This document shows, piece by piece, positions 13,271-24,546 of a stretch of 64,000 nt of DNA. The notes under the pieces are model-generated. The model saw only the letters and a program-made list of their open reading frames with translations, made no database searches and had not been told where the DNA came from. Each line of letters opens with the position of its first letter. Position 1 is the stretch's first letter. The stretch is from Capsicum annuum. Lineage: Eukaryota > Streptophyta > Magnoliopsida > Solanales > Solanaceae. The stretch covers positions 288,205-352,204 of the forward strand of contig NW_025841638.1 in assembly GCF_002878395.1 (NCBI RefSeq). Reading direction: 5' to 3'. A program made the position numbers and the translations under genes.

Positions 13271-13800
13271 TCCATAGCTGTACCACTTACTAAGTTGACT
13301 TAGAAAAAGGTGAAGTTTTTGTGGTCTGACTCTTGTGAGAATACTTTTGAGAAGTTGAAAGACAAGTTGACTACTGCTCCTGTTCTGACTCTTTCAGAGG
13401 TACAGAAGGTTTTGTTGTATATAGTAATGCATCCCGAGTGGGACTTGGGTGTGTTTTTATATAGCAAGGTAAGGTAGTGGCTTATGCATCTAGGCAGTTG
13501 AAGATGCATGAATGGAACTACCCTACTCATGACTTGGAGTTAACGATTGTTGTTTTTGCACATAAGATCTGGTGGTACTATTTGTATGAGGTATACGTTG
13601 ATATATTTACAGACCACAAGAGTTTACAGTATGTTTTCTTGTAGAAAGAATTGAATCTCAGGCAAAGGTGGTGGTTGGAACTTTTAAAAATCTATGACAT
13701 GAGCCTACGCTATTATTCGGGAAAGGCGAATGTGGTAGCCGACACCCTCAGTAGGTTATCTATTGGTAGTCTTTCTCACATGGAGAAATAAAAGAGGGAG
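13271..13800 (+). pseudogene. RNase H remnant, element 1 pol
   Basis: The connection region reads PLTKLT, stop, KKVKFLWSDSC. Then comes RNase H with [38 protein letters not shown] and VVADTLSRL. The first catalytic Asp of the usual YSDAS is Asn here (YSNAS, about 13420-13434). A base is missing near 13398 in the EGTEG stretch, and stops interrupt at least three places. The final ADTLSR motif is well kept. Confidence 0.9.
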
Positions 13801-15000
13801 ATGGTGAAGGATATTCATCGACTTGCAAATCTAGGAATGCGACTTTTGGATTCTGAGGATAGTAGAGTGGTTGCTCATGAGATAGCTAAATCTTTCCTTT
13901 GTGAAGAAGTCAAAAAGAAACAGGTTAAAGATCCTATCTTGATGAAGATCAAGAAAAATATGGGTATAAAAAGGTATTGTCTTTCGAAATTATGGTGATG
14001 GTGTTTTGAGATACCAGGGTAAATTGTGTGTGCCATATGTAGATGGTCTGAGGAAGAGAATCCTTAAGGAAGATCACACGTCGAGGTATGTTGTTCACCC
14101 TAGCTCTACTAAGATGTATCAAGATTGAAAAACCATTTATTGGTGGAATAATATGAACCGTGATGTGGCTAACTATGTTGCCAAGTGTTTGAATTATCAA
14201 TAAGTTAAAGTAGAACATCTGAGGCTAGGTGGTTCTTCTCAAGAGATAGCTTTGACTTTGTGGAAGTAGGAGATGATTAATATGGACTTTATTACAGGAC
14301 TTTCAAGGTCCCGAAACTAGTATGATTCCATTTGGGTGATTGTAGATAGGTTAACCAAGTCAGCTCACTTTTTACCTGTCAGGACAAATTATTTAGGAGA
14401 GGATTATGCCAAGATATTTATTGCAGAAATAGTTAGTTTGCATGGGGCACCTGTGTCCATCATATCTGACAGAGGTACATAATTTTCTTCATAATTTTGG
14501 AGTTCATTTCAAAAAGGTTTAGGTACCCAAGTGAATTTGAGCACGGCTTTCCACCCTCAAACAGATGGGCAAGCTGAGTGCACCATCCTGACCCTTGAGG
14601 ATATGTTGAGGGCCTGCGTGATTGATTTTAAAGGTAGTTGGGTAAAGCACTTGCCATTGATAGAATTTGAATATAATAATAGTTTCCATTCTAATATTAA
14701 GATGGCACCTTTTGAGGCATTGTATGGGAGATGATGTTGGTCCCCGATAGGATGGTATAAAGTAGGTGAGACAAAAATATTTGGTCCTGATATTGTTCAT
14801 CAAGCAATAGAGGATGTGAAAGTCATTAGAGAATGACTTAAGATATCTTAGAGTCATCAAAAGTCCTACGCTAATGTTAGGAGAAGAGATATAGAGTTTG
14901 AGGTTGGAGATTGGGTGTTTCTCAAGGTTTATCCCATGAAGGAAGTCATGCAATTCGGGAAGAAAGGTAAGCTGAGTCCTCACTATATAAGACCATATTA
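13801..15000 (+). pseudogene. Integrase remnant, element 1 pol
   Basis: The first part (13801-13998) is the linker between RNase H and integrase. The zinc domain follows with HPSSTKMY, IYWWNNMNRDVANYVAKC and CLNYQ, so the last Cys of HHCC is Tyr. The core shows INMDFITGL, IWVIVDRLTKSAHFLPV, HGAPVSIISDRGT and FHPQTDGQAE, so the D, D and E of the DDE triad are all present. NNSFHSNIKMAPFEALYGR follows at 14680-14732. Stops occur at about 14200, 14266 and 14480. The core is the best-preserved part of this pol. Confidence 0.92.
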
Positions 15001-15340
15001 GATTATGAGATGGATAGGTGGAGTTGCGTATGAGTTAGAATTTCCATCTAGTTTGGGTTTGGTTCATCCGGTATTTCATATATCTATGTTGAAGAAGTGT
15101 ATTGGAGAAAATTCTTTAGTATTGCCTGTCAAAGAAATCAAAGTGATAGACTCCTTATCCTATGAAGAAAAGCCTGTAGAGATTTTGAATCACCAAGTTA
15201 GAACATTGAGGAACTAAGAGATAGCCTCAGTTAAAGTGTTGTGGAGAAGCTAGAAAATTAAAGAACCAACTTAGGAATCAGAAGTTGACATGAGAGCTAG
15301 ATACCCAAATCTTTTTCATCCAATGGATGATATAATCCTT
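15001..15340 (+). pseudogene. Integrase C-terminus and chromodomain-like tail
   Basis: The frame 15005-15217 shows GLVHPVFHISMLKKCIGE, the GPF/Y-to-chromodomain link of chromoviruses, then SYEEKPVEILNHQVRTLRN. After a stop at 15215 the pattern continues with VKVLWRS and ESEVDMRARYPNLF, the usual end of a plant chromodomain tail. Chromodomains of this kind are known to steer integration to certain heterochromatin; whether this one did is not known. Confidence 0.85.
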
Positions 15341-15421
15341 GCCTTATTCTTTCTATGCCTTAGTATTCTTGAAATTATACTTCTTTTTATCCAGCATCAA
15401 CATTCGGGGATAAATGTTCCC

Positions 15422-15429
15422 AAGGGGGA
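15422..15429 (+). other. Polypurine tract of element 1
   Basis: AAGGGGGA, three bases before the TG of the 3' LTR, preceded by GGGGATAAATGTTCCC. The same block stands at every satellite unit boundary. Confidence 0.85.
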
Positions 15430-15432
15430 TAT

Positions 15433-17003
15433 TGTAACTCCCCAAAGTTTTTCTTAGATAAATTTTGTCCCTAAAATATCAAGCATTGGCTTGTAGAAGG
15501 ATTTATACTTTTTTCCTCGGTAGAATCCCTAAGATTTAAATATTTTATTTCGTAGATTGAATAAGTTTTCCGTCAACATCAGACGCATCCAAAACGGACA
15601 CTCGGTGAAGGATTTATGGTTAATTTAAGTCCTAGTCGTAAAGCATCGTCATTCCTATCCTTGGAGCATCATGGAGAGGGTGTAAATGATGATGGTCAAT
15701 TTCCAGTGGGACTCCATGAAGGTGGCACATCGTGGAGTTGGCCAAATTTCCATTCGTCAATTTCTAGTTAGCCACCACGATAGTGGCACATCACGGTGGC
15801 CTATGAAATTGGGCTGCCCATTGTATTTTAATACCGGTCTCATTAAGGGTATATTGGGTATTTTCCCACGCCCTTATCAGTCCAAACATGAGATTTCAAC
15901 CCCAATTGAGCATATTACTCATACATTCACTAAAAATATTCAATAACACTCTCTAGGGTTCCATATTGATAATCCAAATAAATCAAGATTCAACCGTGGG
16001 TTTTCAAAACAAATTGAAGATTTGGAATCCCCAAGTCGTTGTCATCAAGAAGCATCCTTTAAATTTCTAGATAGAGGTACGTGGGGTTTATCATAAAAAA
16101 ACTAAATGGGCTTAAAACCATTAGTGCATGATTTTTAGATTTTTATGCATGAATTTTGAAGGGGTTTTGGAAACTATGTTCAAAGTTATGTACTCCGAAT
16201 GTTTAATGTTACTATTTTTTTGACCTTGTGGTCCTATCTCCTAAATTCATTTACATATATACGTATATGTATGGAAGTTGAGATTTAAGATCGTTGAGAG
16301 CATGAATTATGAAATCCCTCTTGTGTATTGAATTAAAGTTTATGGTTTTCTGATTCAAAAGATGTTTTCACAATATTATAGCATTTGAGCATGATTTGAA
16401 ATTGTTGGTAGGGTGTTTCTTGACATAACTGTGTTCTTGTGTTTAAGAGAAAGAATTGCATGTGAATTCTTACTATATGATATACTTATGAACTATTTTA
16501 AATTACTCTCGTATATGTTTAATTATAAATGATTATTTTGGATATGCTCTACGTACTAGTATATCTGTATTGACCCCCTCTCCCCTACTTGTCAGGTTCT
16601 GAGACTCTATCTAAGGTTCCAAATAAGCACTATATTATTCAGATAGCTGATCAGATTGTGCAGTGGCGAGCCTTCTCTATTCCAGAAGGCCTGTCTTTTC
16701 AGATTATGTCACTTATTTCAGTTTTGGTCTACTGGGGGCCTTGTCCCAGTTTCAGACAGTTCTCAGATTTTCATGTAGTAGAGATTTCGCAGACTGCGTA
16801 AGATTTTATTTAGATGTAGTTGATTTACAGTTTCCATACTTGTGTTGAATTCAGAAATTGACCATATTTCCGTAGCAGATTATGTTTCCCCATCCTCTTT
16901 TATTATATGAATATTGTGCATAATTACCAGTTAGAGAAGGGCATTCCGGGCCTTTGTGGTTCGGGATATCCATCACCTCCAGGCCCTCATTCAGGTCTTA
17001 ACA
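15433..17003 (+). mobile_element. 3' LTR of element 1 (1571 bp, short form)
   Basis: It starts TGTAACTCCCCAAAG and ends CAGGTCTTAACA. It follows the 5' LTR throughout and shares the same 601-bp absence (join at about 16456, GCATGTGAATTC). Because both LTRs share the loss, the source copy already had it. Confidence 0.92.
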
Positions 17004-17008
17004 TGGGC
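17004..17008. repeat. Target site duplication, right, element 1
   Basis: TGGGC, one mismatch to CGGGC at 8823-8827, followed by GTAAGCTATG of the satellite unit. Confidence 0.85.
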
Positions 17009-17365
17009 GTAAGCTATGTACTGATAGGCTCAGTTCAGTTCATGATATTCAATTCGTGTATCATGTTTCAGACTCATTTTTGCTCTCATGTTCCCATTCA
17101 TATATGTTCAAAAAATGATCTTAGTCTCATCAATGTTCTCAGCTTAAGGTAATAGTCTTCCTTAGATTAACTCAGGTCAATTTTCAGCTACAACTATAAT
17201 CTTAAGTATAAGTTATAGATGTATATTCAGTCACGCATTCATTTATAAGTTTAGTCATGTATTCCATTCATCGGATATTTATTTCCAGCATATAAACTCA
17301 ATATATCAATAGTCCTCAGCTTAATAAGTCTTATTTCAGGATGAATGTTCCCTATAGGGAGATAT

Positions 17366-20300
17366 TACAATACCCAGTACTTCTACCTAGCTTAAGTTCA
17401 CCCCAAAGATGTCAAAGACTTTCCTTAACAATGAATACACCTTTATACATGTGAAATTTTCAAGATTTTGACTTTTCATGGTGTGGGAAATTGAACAAGC
17501 TTTCTATCGATACCAAATTTGCCTAAATCTAAAATCGGGCGTAAACTATGTACTCAAGGGCTCAGTTTAGTTCACGATATTCAGTTCATGTATCACGTTT
17601 TAGGGTCTTTCATGTTCTCATGTTCCCATTCATACATGTTCAGTAAATGATCTTAGGCTAATCTTGTGTTCTCAGCTTAAGGAAATGTCTTCGTTAGATT
17701 TACTCAGTTCCTTGTTCAGTTAAAGATATAAACTTAAGTTTCAGTTATTGTAAAACATTCGGTCACGCCTTCATTTATTAGTATAGTCATGTATTGCATG
17801 CATTGGATATGCATATCTAGCATATAAACTCAGTCTATCAGCAGTCCTCAGCTTAATCAGTCTCATTCAAGGATGAATATTCCCAACGGGGTGATATTGT
17901 AATACCCCGTACTTCTACATAGCTTAAATTCATCCTAAAGATGTCAAAGACTTTCCTTAAATATGAATACACCTTTATCCATGTAGAATTTTCAAGATTT
18001 GGAATTTTCATGGTTTGGGAAATTGAATAAGCTTTCCATCGATACCAAATTGGCCAAAATCCGACACCCGATCATAAGAAATGTAATCAAGGGCTCAGTT
18101 CAGTTCATGATATTCAATTCATCTATCACGTTTCAGACTCATTTATGTTCTCATGTTCCCATTCATATATGTTAAGACAATAATCTTAAGCTCATCAGTG
18201 TTCACAATTTAAGGTAATAGTCTTTCTTAGATTTACTCAGTTTCATGTTCAGTTATAGCTATAATCTTAAGTATCAGTTATTGTTGTATATTCAGTCATG
18301 CATTTATTTATTAGTTTAGTCATGTATTCCATGCATCGGATATTCATGTCCAACATATAAACTTAGTCAATCAACAGTCCTCATCTTAATAAGTCTCATT
18401 CTAGGATGAATGCTCCCAAGGGGGAGATATTGTAATACCTTGTACATTTACCTAGCTTAAATTCATCCCAAAGATATCAAAGAGTTTCCTTAAATATGAA
18501 TACATCTTTATACATGTTAAATTTTCAAGATTTTGATATTTTATGGTTTGAGAAATTGAATAAGATTTCCATGATTAATAAAATTCACCCAAATCTAACA
18601 CCTAGGTGTAAGCTATGTACTCAAGCACTCAGTTTAGTTCATGATATTTAGTTCGTGTATCACATTTCAGAATTATTTTTTATCTTATGTTCCCGTTCAT
18701 ATATGTTCAGAAAATGATCTTAGGCTTATCAGTGTTCTCAGCTTAAGGTAAGAGACTTCCTTAGATTTACTCAGTTCCATGTTCAGCTACAACTATAATT
18801 ATAAGTATCAGTTTTTGTTGCATATTCAGTCATAAATTCATTTATTAATTTATCCAAGTATTCCATGCATCAAATATTAATGTCTTGTATATAAACTTAG
18901 TCTATCGACAGTCCTCATCTTAATCAGTCTCATTCGAGGAAGAATCTTCCCAAGGAAGAGATATTGTAATACCCCATACTTCTACCTAGCTTAAATTCAT
19001 CCCAAAGAGGTCAAAGACTTGCCTTAAATATGAATACACCTTTATACATGTTGAATTTTCAAAATTTTGACTTTTCACGGAGTGGAAAATTGAACAAGCT
19101 TTCTATCGAAACCAAATTCGCCCAAATCTGACACCTGGGCTTAAGCTATGTACTCAAGGGCTCTATTCAGTTCACGATATTCAGTTTGTGTATCACTTTT
19201 TAGAATCGCTCATGTTCTCATGTTCCCATTCATACATGTTCAGTAAACTTTCTTAGGCTAATCAGTCTTCTTAGCTTAAGGTAATAGTGTTCCTTAGATA
19301 TACTCAGTTCTATGTTCAGTTAAAGCTATAATCTTAAGCTTCAGTTATTGTTGCACATTCAGTAACGCATTTATTTATTAACAAGGGGGAGATATTATAA
19401 TACCCAGTACTTCTACCTAGCTTAAATTCATCCCAAAGATGTCAAAGACTTGCCTTAAATATGAATACACCTTTATCCATGTGGAATTTTCAAGCTTTTA
19501 AATTTTCATGGTTTGGGAAATTGAATAAGGTTTCCATCGATACCAAATTGGCCAAAATCCAACACCCAAGCGTAAGTTATGTATTCAAAGGCTCATTTCA
19601 GTCCACGATACTTAGTTCGTGTATCACGTTTTAGACTCATTTATGTTCTTATGTTCCCATTCATATATGTTAAGAAAATAATCTTAGGCTCAGCAGTGTT
19701 CACCGCTTAAGGTAATAGTCTTCCTAAGATTTACTCAGTTTCATGTACAGTTACAGTTATTATCTTAAGTATCAGTAATTGTGGCATATTCAGTCATGCA
19801 TTTATTTATTAGTTTAGTAATGTATTCCATGAATTGGATATTCATGTCCACTATATAAACTTAGTCTATCAACAGTCCTTAGCTTAATCAGTCTTATTCT
19901 AGGATGAATGTTACCAAAAGGGAGATATTGTAATACCCCGTACTTCTACCTAGCTTAAATTTATCCCAAAGATATCAAAGACTCTTCTTAAATATGAATA
20001 TACCTTTATACATGTTAAATATTCAAGATTTTGATATTTCATGGTTTGGGAAATGGAATAAGCTTCCCATCGATAACAAATTCACCCAAATCCAATAACC
20101 AGGTGTAAGCTATGTACTCAACGGCTAAGTTCAATTCACGATATTCAGTTCATGTATCACGTTTCAGACTTATTTTTTATCTTATGTTCCAATGAATATA
20201 TGTTCAGAAAATGATCTTAGGCTCATCAGTGTTCTCAGCTTTAGGTAAGAGTCCTCCTTAGATTTACACAGTTCCATGTGCAGCTACAACTATAATCTTA

Positions 20301-22590
20301 AGTATCAGTTATTGTTGCATATTCAGTCACAAATTCATTTATTAGTTTAGCCAAGTATTCCATGAATTGAATATTTATGTCTTATGAATAAACTCAGTCT
20401 ATCAATAGTCCTCATCTTAATCAGTCTAATTCGAGGACGAATCTTCCCAAGGTGGAGATATTGTAATACCCCGTACTTCTACCTAGCTTAAATTCATCCC
20501 AAAGATGTTAAAGAATTGCCTTAAATATGAATACACCTTTATACATGTTGAATTTTAAAGATTTTGACTTTTCATGGTATGGGAAATTGAACAAGTTTTC
20601 CATCGGTACCACATTCGCCCAAATCTAAAACCTGAGGCGTAAGCTATGTACTCAAGGGCTCAGTTCAGTTCATGATATTCAGTTCGTGTATCACGTTTTA
20701 TTGTCGTTCATTTTCTCATGTTCCCGTTCATACATGTTCTGTAAATGATCTTAGGCTAATCAGTATTCTCAACTTAAAGTAATAGTCTTCCTTAGATTTA
20801 TTGAGTTTTATGTTAGTTTACAAATATAATCTTGTGTATCAGATATTGTTGCATATTTAGTCACGCATTCATTTATGAGTTTGGTCATGTATTCCATCCG
20901 CCGGATTTGCATATACAACATTTAAACTCAGTCTATCTACAGTCCTAAGCATAATCAGTCTTATTCGAGGATGAATGTTCCCAAAGGGGGGATATTGTAA
21001 TACCCCGTACTTCTACCTGGCTTAAATTTATCCCAAACATTTCAAAGTCTTGCCTTAAATATAAATACACCTTTATACATGTGGAATTTTCAAGATTTTT
21101 AATTTTCATGCTTTGGGAAATTTAATAAGCTTTCAAGCGATACCAAATTCATATAAATTCGACAACTGGGCGTAAGCTATGTACTCAAGGACTCAGTTTA
21201 GTTAATGATATTCAGTACATGTATCACATTCCAGTATTATTTATGTTCTCATGTTCCCGTTCATACATGTTCAGAAAATGATCTTAGGCTCATCAGTGTT
21301 CTCAGGTTAAGGTAGTCTTCCTTAAATTTACTTAGTTCCATGTTAGGTTAGAGCTACAATCTTAACTATTAGTTATTGTTGCATATTCAGTCACCCATTT
21401 ATTTATCCGTTTAGTTATTTATTATATGCATCGGATATGCATGTCCAGCATATAAACTATGTCTATCAGCAGTCCTTACTTAATCAGTCTCATTCGAGGA
21501 CGAATGTTCCCAAAGGGGAGATATTGTAAAACCCCATACTTCTACCTAGCTTAAATTCATCCCAAAGATGTCAAAGATTTGCCTTAAATATGAAGACACC
21601 TTTATACATGTTGAATTCTCAAAATTTTGTCTTTTCATAGTGTGGGAAATTTAATAAGCTTTCTATCGATACCAAATTCTACTAAATCTGACACCCAGGC
21701 GTAAGCTATGTACTCAAGGACTCAGTTCAGTTCATGATATTCAGTTCGTATATCATGTTTCAGACTCATTTATGTTATCATGTTCCCATTCATAAATGTT
21801 CAGAAAATAATCTTAGGATCATCAATGTTCTCAACTTAAGGTAATAGTCTTCCTTAGATTTACTCAATTCTAGTTCAGTTACAACTATAATCTTAAGTAT
21901 CAATTATTATTACACATTCAGTCACGAATTTATTTATCACTTTATTCATGTATTCCTTTCATCGGATATGCATGTCCAGGATATAAACTCAGTCTATTAG
22001 CATTCCTCAACTTAATCAGTCTCATTCGAGGATGAATGTTTCCAATGGGGAGATATTGTAATACCCCATACTTCTACGTAGCTTAAATTCATCCCGAAGA
22101 TGTTAAAGACTTACCTTAAATATGAATACACCCTTATTTATGTGAAATTTTTAAGATTTTGACTTTTCATGGTGTGGGAAATTGAACAAGCGTTCCATCG
22201 ATACCAAATTCACCCAAATCCAACACCCGAGCGTAAGCTATGTACTCAAGGGCTCAGTTCAGTTCACAATATTCAATTCGTGTATTACATTTCAGATTGG
22301 TTCATCTTCTTATGTTCCCGTTCATACATGTTTAGTAAACAATCCTAGGCTAATCAGTGTTCTCAACTTAAGGTAATAGTCTTCCTTAGATTTTACTGAG
22401 TTCCATGTTAGGTTACAACTACAATCTTGAGTATCATACATTGTTGCATATTCAGTCAAACATTCATTTATCAGTATAGTCAAGTTTTCCATGTATCAAA
22501 TACACAAGTGAAGCCTATAAACTCTGTCTATCAGCAGTCCTTAGCCTAATCAATTTCATTCGAGGACAAATGTTCCCAAAGGGGAGATAT
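17366..22590 (+). repeat. Possible three-monomer higher-order repeat (~1.6 kb)
   Basis: Units 17366, 18965, 20462 and 22057 share TTGAACAAG in place of TTGAATAAG, and GGCTAATC in place of GGCTCATC. Units 17898 and 19396 share ATTTTCATGGTTTGGG with TTGGCCAAAATCC. Units 18431 and 19929 share ATACATGTTAAAT, TTTTGATATTT and, further on, CCTCATCTTAATC with GAATCTTCCC. The period is about 1599, 1497 (one unit short) and 1595 bp. Confidence 0.6.
18965..19395 (+). repeat. Shortened satellite monomer (431 bp)
   Basis: After GCATTTATTTATTA the unit jumps to ACAAGGGGGAGATAT. About 100 bp with the GTATTCCATGCATCGG part is missing. Confidence 0.85.
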
Positions 22591-23836
22591 TATAATACCC
22601 GGTACTTCTACCTAGCTTAAATTCATCCCTAAGATATTAAAGACTTTCCTTAAATATGAATAAACTTTTATACTTATGGAATTTCCAAGATTTTGGATTT
22701 TCATGGTATGGGAAGTTGAATAAGCTTTCAATCGATACCAAATTCGCCTAAATCCGACACCCGGGAATAAGCTATACACTCAAAGACTCATTTCGAATCA
22801 TGATATTCAGTTTGTGTATGACGTTTCAGACTCGTTCATGTTCTTATGTTCCCGATCATACATATTTTATCAGAGATCTTGGTCTCATCAATGTTCTCAA
22901 CTTAAGGTAATAGTCTTCCTTAGATATACTCAGTTCCATGTTTAGTTACAACTATAATCTTAAGTTTCAGTTATTGTTGCATATTCCGCCATGCATTTAT
23001 TTATCAGTTTAGTCATGTTTTCCATGCTTCAGATATGCATGTCTCGCATATAAAATCCATCTATCAGTAGTCCTCAGCTTAATCAGTCTCATTCAAGGAT
23101 GAATGTTCCCAAGAGGGAGATATTGTAATACCCCATACTTCTTCCTATCTTAAATTCATCCTAAAGATGTCAAAGAATTTCCTTGAATATGAATACACCT
23201 TTATCCATGTGGAATTTTAAATATTTTGAATTTTTATGCTTTGGAAAATTGTATAAGCTTTCGATCGATACCAAATTCTCCCAAATCCGACACCCGGGCG
23301 TACGCTATGTACTCAAGGGCTCAGTTCAGTTTACGATATTCAGTTTGTGTATCACGTTTCAGACTTATTTATTTTTCCATGTTCCCATTCATATATGTTC
23401 TGAAAATAATCTTAGGCACAACAGTGTTCTCAGCTTAAGGTAATAGTCTTCCTTAGATTTACTCAGTTACATATTCAGTTACAGCTATAATCTTAAGTAT
23501 CAATTATTGTTGAATATTAAGTCACACATTCATTTATCAGTTTAGTAGTGTATTCCATGCATTGGATATTCATGTCCAGCGTATAAACTCAGTCTATCAA
23601 TAGTCCTTAGCTTAATCAATCTTATTCGAGGATGAATGTTCCCATGGGGGACATATTGTAATACCTTGTACTTCTACCTAGCTTAAATTCATCCCAAAGA
23701 TGTCAAAGACTTGCCTTAAATATGAATACACCTTTATACATGTGGAATTTTCAAGATTTTGACTTTTCATGGTGTGGGAAATTGAATAAGCTTTCAATAG
23801 ATACCAAATTCGCCCAAATCTGACACTCGGGCGTAA

Positions 23837-23841
23837 GCTAT
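23837..23841. repeat. Target site duplication, left, element 2
   Basis: GCTAT, identical to 33031-33035 at the other end of the element. Confidence 0.93.
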
Positions 23842-24338
23842 TGTAATGCCCCACAAAATCCTCTTCGAGTCTGAGCTTTAGAGCGTATTTGGTAAACCAA
23901 ATAATTCAAGTCTAAATATTTAAGAAATATCTTCCTAAGTATGAAATACTTTGAATCGTGTGGGAATCTATTTGAGCAGGAATGAAGATCATAGAGGTCC
24001 CCTAACTTAAGGATGAGTTGAAAGCTTTACTATCGTTTAAGTTTTAATAAGCATCAAAACTTTGGTCAAATTCAATAGACTACAACTCTTTGTATATATC
24101 TAATTATAGTACCTTCTATATGTAAAATGAAAGATTTTTAAATTATCTTTCCACCAATACCAATTTCATCAAAAACCGATATCGGAGAAAACAGTTATGC
24201 CCATTTTACTCCAGCATGTCAGGCTAAGAAACTGAGTGTCTAGATTCGTGATAAGCTTTCACAAGCGTAACAACCTATCACCAATGTCGTCAGTGTTGGG
24301 AAGATTTCTATGTCTGGTGATGACATTTTTTCACAAGT

Positions 24339-24354
24339 CGTCACGCCCGTGACG
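24339..24354. promoter_or_regulatory. TGACG palindrome in U3 of element 2
   Basis: CGTCACG, two bases, CGTGACG. TGACG is the core bound by plant TGA/bZIP factors (as-1 type elements). More TGACG words lie on both strands between 24245 and 24465 and again in the 3' LTR at about 29850-30050. Binding is inference. Confidence 0.5.
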
Positions 24355-24538
24355 GCCTATAACTAATGTCGTCAAACTTAACCAGAAACTCAAAATTTCA
24401 CCCTTTTGTGACGACAATTCGTGAAGACCTATCACCAACTGGATGGCTTGTCACGGATGTCATAAGCTATTTTTTTCCATCAATTTAAGGACGTTTTTAC
24501 AAGGGTATTTTGGCCTTTTCCCACCTTTTGGAGATCTT

Positions 24539-24546
24539 TATAAATA
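24539..24546 (+). promoter_or_regulatory. TATA box, 5' LTR of element 2
   Basis: TATAAATA within TCTTTATAAATATGAGG, about 75 bp after the TGACG cluster. The same word is kept in the 3' LTR at 30124-30131. Transcription would be expected to start 25-35 bp downstream. Confidence 0.7.

Larger units (their letters stand above)
8828..17003 (+). mobile_element. Element 1: full-length decayed Ty3/gypsy chromovirus
   Basis: Order seen: 5' LTR, tRNA-iMet-type primer site, gag, protease, reverse transcriptase, RNase H, integrase with chromodomain-like tail, polypurine tract, 3' LTR. The order RT-RH-IN defines Ty3/gypsy, and a C-terminal chromodomain places it among chromoviruses (Tekay/Del type is likely from gene layout, but is not tested). 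Both LTRs begin TGTAAC; the 3' LTR ends AACA and the 5' LTR end is mutated to ATA. A 5-bp duplication with one mismatch flanks it. Many stops and at least two single-base frameshifts in pol show that it is dead. The visible differences between the two LTRs indicate that it is not a recent insertion. Confidence 0.95.
17009..23841 (+). repeat. Satellite block B, 533-bp monomers
   Basis: Continuation of block A after element 1. Units begin at about 17366, 17898, 18431, 18965, 19396, 19929, 20462, 20996, 21525, 22057, 22591, 23124 and 23657; spacing is 529-534 except for 18965-19396. The last unit is split by element 2 at unit position 185. The unit boundary always has a purine block followed by TGTAATACC or a close variant. 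Confidence 0.95.

Noticed and set aside
14519..14983. 154-codon frame on the minus strand
   Set aside because: Antisense of the integrase core of element 1, whose plus-strand motifs (FHPQTDGQAE and others) are unambiguous.
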